A program made the position numbers and the translations under genes. From Spartobacteria bacterium (lineage in GTDB: Bacteria; Verrucomicrobiota; Verrucomicrobiia; Chthoniobacterales; Chthoniobacteraceae), in contig JANXZI010000650.1 in assembly GCA_025355595.1 (NCBI GenBank), positions 1 through 6,980 of the forward strand: a stretch of DNA of 6,980 nt, read 5' to 3'. Of this stretch, positions 6,174 to 6,980 are shown piece by piece. The notes below the pieces were generated by a model. That model saw only the letters and a program-made list of their open reading frames with translations, was not told the DNA's origin and did no database searches. Every line of letters begins with the position of its first letter. Within the stretch, counting starts at the first letter, position 1.

Positions 6174-6980
6174 ATGAAAATCCTCGTCACCGGCGGCGCC
6201 GGCTACATCGGCAGCATCTGCGTCGAATATCTCATCAACGCCGGACACACCGTCACCGTCTTTGACAACCTCACCGAAGGCCACCGCTCCGCCGTGGACC
6301 CTCGCGCCACGCTCATCACCGGCGATCTCCAAACGCGCAGCGACATCGAAACCGCACTCGCGCAGACAAGGCCCGACGCCGTCATGCACTTCGCCGCGAA
6401 TGCCCTCGTCGGCGAGAGCATGACGAACCCCTCGAAATATTTTCGCAACAATGTCGGCGGCGGCATCAATCTCCTCGACGCCATGCACGCCGCCGGCTGC
6501 CAGCGCCTCGTCTTCTCCAGCACCTGCGCGACCTTCGGCGTGCCCGAGCGCATGCCGATTGATGAGACTTTGCCCCAGCGCCCGATCAATCCCTACGGCG
6601 AAAGCAAGCTCATGTTCGAGCAGGTCCTCCGCTGGTATTCCGAAATCCACGGCCTCGTGTATGTCGCGCTGCGCTACTTCAATGCCGCCGGCGCCAGCGA
6701 GACCTTCGGCGAGGACCACCGCATCGAGACGCACCTCATCCCGAATGTCCTCAAAGTCGCGCTCGGCCAGAAACCGCACGTCGAAATCTACGGCACCGAC
6801 TACCCCACGCCCGACGGCACCTGCATCCGCGACTACATCCACATCCTCGACCTCGCGCAGGCGCACATGCTCGCGCTCACCGCGCCGAAGAGCGCGAAAT
6901 ACAACCTTGGCACCGGCGGCGGCACGAGCGTCCGCGAAATCATCGCTACCTGCGAAAAAGTCACCGCCAAAAAAATCGCC
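6174..6980 (+). CDS. galE: UDP-glucose 4-epimerase, 3' end cut by window edge
   Basis: The reading from ATG 6174 gives 269 residues and runs off the right edge; whole GalE proteins are about 330-340 residues. It interconverts UDP-glucose and UDP-galactose in the cytoplasm using bound NAD, feeding galactose use and surface polysaccharide. Seen in order: nucleotide-binding GGAGYIGS at residues 7-14; Asp31 in the VFDNL stretch, expected to hold the NAD ribose; FSSTCATFG at 114-122, where Thr117 sits at the position of the E. coli catalytic Ser124; catalytic Tyr141 and Lys145 in YGESK; RYFNAAGA at 167-174; and GEDHRIETHLIP (179-190) and GTDYPTPDGTCIRDYIH (207-223), both typical of the UDP-sugar-binding half. 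Thr in place of Ser is common in the family. No Shine-Dalgarno lies before the ATG (bases read ctccagccc). The hairpin upstream and the 165-base gap leave open whether it is co-transcribed with the AsmA-like gene. Confidence -1.
   Translation, partial: MKILVTGGAGYIGSICVEYLINAGHTVTVFDNLTEGHRSAVDPRATLITGDLQTRSDIETALAQTRPDAVMHFAANALVGESMTNPSKYFRNNVGGGINLLDAMHAAGCQRLVFSSTCATFGVPERMPIDETLPQRPINPYGESKLMFEQVLRWYSEIHGLVYVALRYFNAAGASETFGEDHRIETHLIPNVLKVALGQKPHVEIYGTDYPTPDGTCIRDYIHILDLAQAHMLALTAPKSAKYNLGTGGGTSVREIIATCEKVTAKKIA

Noticed and set aside
6102..6866. Minus-strand frame of 254 residues opposite galE
   Set aside because: Shadow of a clear GalE reading, and rich in Gly/Val/Asp/Glu without any motif.

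Overview
The window looks like a stretch of chromosome from a GC-rich Gram-negative bacterium. A member of the Verrucomicrobiota is my best guess, at moderate confidence. The reasons are a large AsmA-like envelope protein, the wording of the ABC-F and GalE proteins, intergenic DNA built from 7-base repeats, and start codons that mostly lack a Shine-Dalgarno sequence. Nothing here is a taxonomic marker, so the guess rests on style only. No rRNA, tRNA, CRISPR array, insertion sequence or phage gene is visible.

Layout. Three genes lie on the minus strand from 3264 down to the left edge: an unrecognised 235-residue protein (3264-2557), an unrecognised 237-residue protein (2450-1737), and an ABC-F family ATPase (1578-1) that runs off the left edge and is therefore incomplete. 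Two genes lie on the plus strand: a 863-residue membrane-anchored AsmA-like protein (3417-6008) and the first 269 residues of a UDP-glucose 4-epimerase, galE (6174-6980), which runs off the right edge. The two groups diverge from a roughly 150-base control region (3265-3416). That region holds a near-repeated 15-16-base motif with a 63-base offset and a short dyad. No gene-free stretch exceeds 165 bases.

How the genes may work together. The plus-strand pair points to the cell envelope: AsmA-like proteins are thought to move or organise lipids between membranes, and GalE supplies UDP-galactose for surface polysaccharide or lipopolysaccharide. The minus-strand group has no clear shared role. 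The ABC-F protein most likely acts on ribosomes, and the two unknown proteins look soluble and helical.

Most unusual content. The three non-divergent intergenic gaps (1579-1736, 2451-2556 and 6009-6173) all carry degenerate repeats with a period of seven bases. In two of them the arrays face each other as 23-base inverted arms, one forming an 81-base hairpin and the other overlapping the end of a coding sequence. The heptamer sequence differs in each gap while the period and arm length are the same. A second point of interest is a threefold 30-residue tandem repeat inside the AsmA-like protein.
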